Under the pieces are notes generated by a model that was not told the DNA's origin, searched no databases, and saw nothing but the letters and a program-made list of their open reading frames with translations. Positions 63,601-64,000 of a stretch of 64,000 nt of DNA are shown in pieces; the stretch's first letter is position 1, and each line of letters starts with the position of its first letter. The stretch spans positions 1 through 64,000 of the forward strand of contig CAZQAG010000004.1 in the NCBI GenBank assembly GCA_964591295.1, in the 5' to 3' direction. The stretch comes from VAXT01 sp964591295. Lineage in GTDB: Bacteria; Actinomycetota; Thermoleophilia; Gaiellales; Gaiellaceae. The position numbers and the translations under genes are program-made.

Positions 63601-63906
63601 AATGACCTCGGCGCCGTTGCGCATCGCCTGCTCCGTATGCGCCGCAGCGGCCTCCCGGTCCCAGTTGCCGTCGCCGAGTTCGATCCGGACGACCTGCGTG
63701 CCGGCGCGCTCGAGCTCTGCGAGATACGCGCGCTCGTGCTCGTCGCCCTTGCGTTGGATCAAGTCGGCCTGCGGATTGTCCTGGTGCTGCGGTCGCTCTC
63801 GCTCGCCGCGGGCGACCTGGAGCTCGAGGGCAACCAGGTGCTCGCACTCCAAGAAGTTGTTCAGATCCGAGGGAGAGAACGTCGTCCCGCTGGCGGTCGC
63901 ACGCAT
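60685..63906 (-). CDS. Cas4-like/RNase H-like/SF1 helicase fusion (TM0106-type)
   Basis: The 1,073-residue protein has three parts. The N-terminus is Cas4/RecB-like, with C21 and a C217xxC220x5C226 set suggesting an Fe-S cluster, and DF at 117-118 in TGHADFLERV plus VADTKLA as PD-(D/E)XK residues. An RNase H-like domain follows, with FFDIEGDP at 322-329 and YNAEDC later. An SF1 (DNA2/UPF1-like) helicase has Walker A GPPGSGKT (721-728) and LFVDEAGQLS, with QGQE and SRNRLNVAISRAQ late motifs. Such proteins degrade and unwind DNA in repair or defence. It leads the operon. Confidence 0.82.
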   Translation of the reverse strand: MRATASGTTFSPSDLNNFLECEHLVALELQVARGERERPQHQDNPQADLIQRKGDEHERAYLAELERAGTQVVRIELGDGNWDREAAAAHTEQAMRNGAEVIYQGVFVDPSGWTGHADFLERVDTASGLGAHSYEVADTKLARHAKPYYILQLCFYSEQVARIQGREPERMHVVLGSGVREWFRPSEFAAYYRRVRARFIDAIARGLDIYPLPVAHCPLCDFKELCEQQWEKDDHPVRVANIRRDQIGKLAAVGIATLEELAEAHDDERPPKMNVATFETLRDQAALQLQHRRTNAHDFHLLAPEPARGFALMPPPSAGDLFFDIEGDPFWESRGGLEYLWGVSDANDYRAFWAHDRAQEKQALEDFVDFVRARLALDPNLHVYHYASYETSALKRLMGACGTREDEIDDLLRSGVFVDLFKVVRQALRHSHPKYSLKNVETFFMTREAELRAGGDSIVAYENWLETRDDAPLREIEEYNAEDCKATRELRGWLLGLRPDDIAWPEPPQVRETPEQAAETADLQAQLLSRDDRIAWLAGQLLDYHRREAKPLWWAFYDRKGRTPAELTEFDNEAIGGIEADGDPVRAAKSLAYPFTFPAQQHKLSPGDEVFDPETLDSAGQIESIDDEHGNLRLKRGPSLEGVPMPRSLIPGGAWNTDVQQGALRRFGHSILNGEGRYPALESILRRDLPSADVTPLPQDDLAAAKVIVESLARSCLVVQGPPGSGKTYTGARLIVRLIARGRRVGVMAQSHKAIHNLLHEVEKAAREEDVTFRGLKKGDSYDGPFITTSTNQAHFDHPADDVLLLAGTSWLFAREAMESADIDTLFVDEAGQLSLADALAAGTCARNVVLLGDQQQLAQVSQGIHPEGAGASVLEHLLAGEDTVPPDRGLFLGRTWRMHPAICKFVSEMSYEGRLHPVPECSSHNVKGEAGLRFIPVEHSGNRQASPEEAEVIVREIARFRPEDVLVVAPYNAQVRCLRAVLPEAVRVGTVDKFQGQEAPIVVFSMATSSGDDLVRSIGFLFSRNRLNVAISRAQALAVLVASPKLLEIRCRSIEDMRLVNALCRFVELASQ

Positions 63907-63921
63907 GGTGCTAGGAAGTCG

Positions 63922-64000
63922 TCAAGCGGCCGCCGCTGCCTTGCGGCGGTCGGCACGGTTCATCATGCGAAGCCGCCGGACCTCTGCGGCGAGCTCTCGC
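63922..64000 (-). CDS. C-terminal end of an uncharacterised gene
   Basis: A frame entering from beyond the window ends at 63922 (MMNRADRRKAAAAA then stop). It is about 25 residues, basic and alanine-rich. Its reality depends on sequence outside the window. It would be upstream of the helicase operon on the same strand. Confidence 0.25.
   Translation of the reverse strand, partial: RELAAEVRRLRMMNRADRRKAAAAA

Overview
The window is high-GC DNA with actinobacterial-type features: ECF sigma factors paired with one-TM anti-sigma-like proteins, PASTA domains, Calx-beta adhesin repeats, and tRNA-anchored tyrosine-integrase elements. The style suggests a soil or sediment actinobacterium, perhaps class Thermoleophilia, but that is inference and no rRNA is present. 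A 100-N scaffold gap (19983-20082) shows that this is a draft assembly.

Layout. 1-2746: the end of a BCP-type peroxiredoxin gene, an ECF sigma/anti-sigma-like pair and a secreted PD40/PASTA protein. 2755-10881: an 8.1-kb integrated element bounded by a perfect 34-bp direct repeat of the 3' part of tRNA-Leu(CAG). It encodes an HK97-type major capsid protein, a run of small overlapping genes, a RepA-like ATPase, an excisionase and an integrase, but no portal, terminase large subunit, protease, tail or lysis gene. It looks like a capsid-encoding phage satellite. 10849-25366: tRNA-Leu, a secreted subtilase, two small membrane proteins, and one giant secreted Calx-beta/PASTA adhesin that contains an exact 1,012-bp internal duplication and the gap.

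25560-53690: an accretion zone. Repeat modules of about 230 bp recur between genes. Each full module has an 11-bp tandem motif (GGGCAAAAGTT), a hairpin, about 50 bp equal to the 3' half of a tRNA-Asn gene, palindromes, and a second pair of 11-bp motifs. They resemble complete phage attP sites, as formed at junctions of tandemly integrated elements. In the left part they separate segments of only 1.3-2.7 kb with one or two genes, mostly lipoproteins, secreted proteins or sigma/anti-sigma genes. Only two integrases exist in 28 kb, and they are close homologues, each with its own excisionase; one module keeps a ParB/MT-A70 methyltransferase and the other keeps only its last 24 codons. Between E and F sits a defence-like region: a DUF4062-like/NACHT-type ATPase; a translationally coupled operon of a ParB/DGQHR-like protein, a GIY-YIG protein, an unknown protein and a PIN-like protein; and further HTH and ParB-like genes. 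After F come a membrane-anchored HerA-like ATPase and a coiled-coil membrane protein.

53740-64000: a frameshifted DUF393 gene, a DyP-type peroxidase with a C-terminal SpaA-like domain, a DUF1508 protein, a coiled-coil/winged-helix protein, and a four-gene minus-strand nuclease cluster (Cas4-like/RNase H-like/SF1 helicase fusion, metallo-beta-lactamase-fold protein and two PD-(D/E)XK-like proteins) that looks like a defence or repair operon.

The two observations most worth following are the minimal capsid satellite and the integron-like array of tRNA-Asn-derived attP modules with small cargo units. All family assignments come from reading motifs by eye, without database searches.
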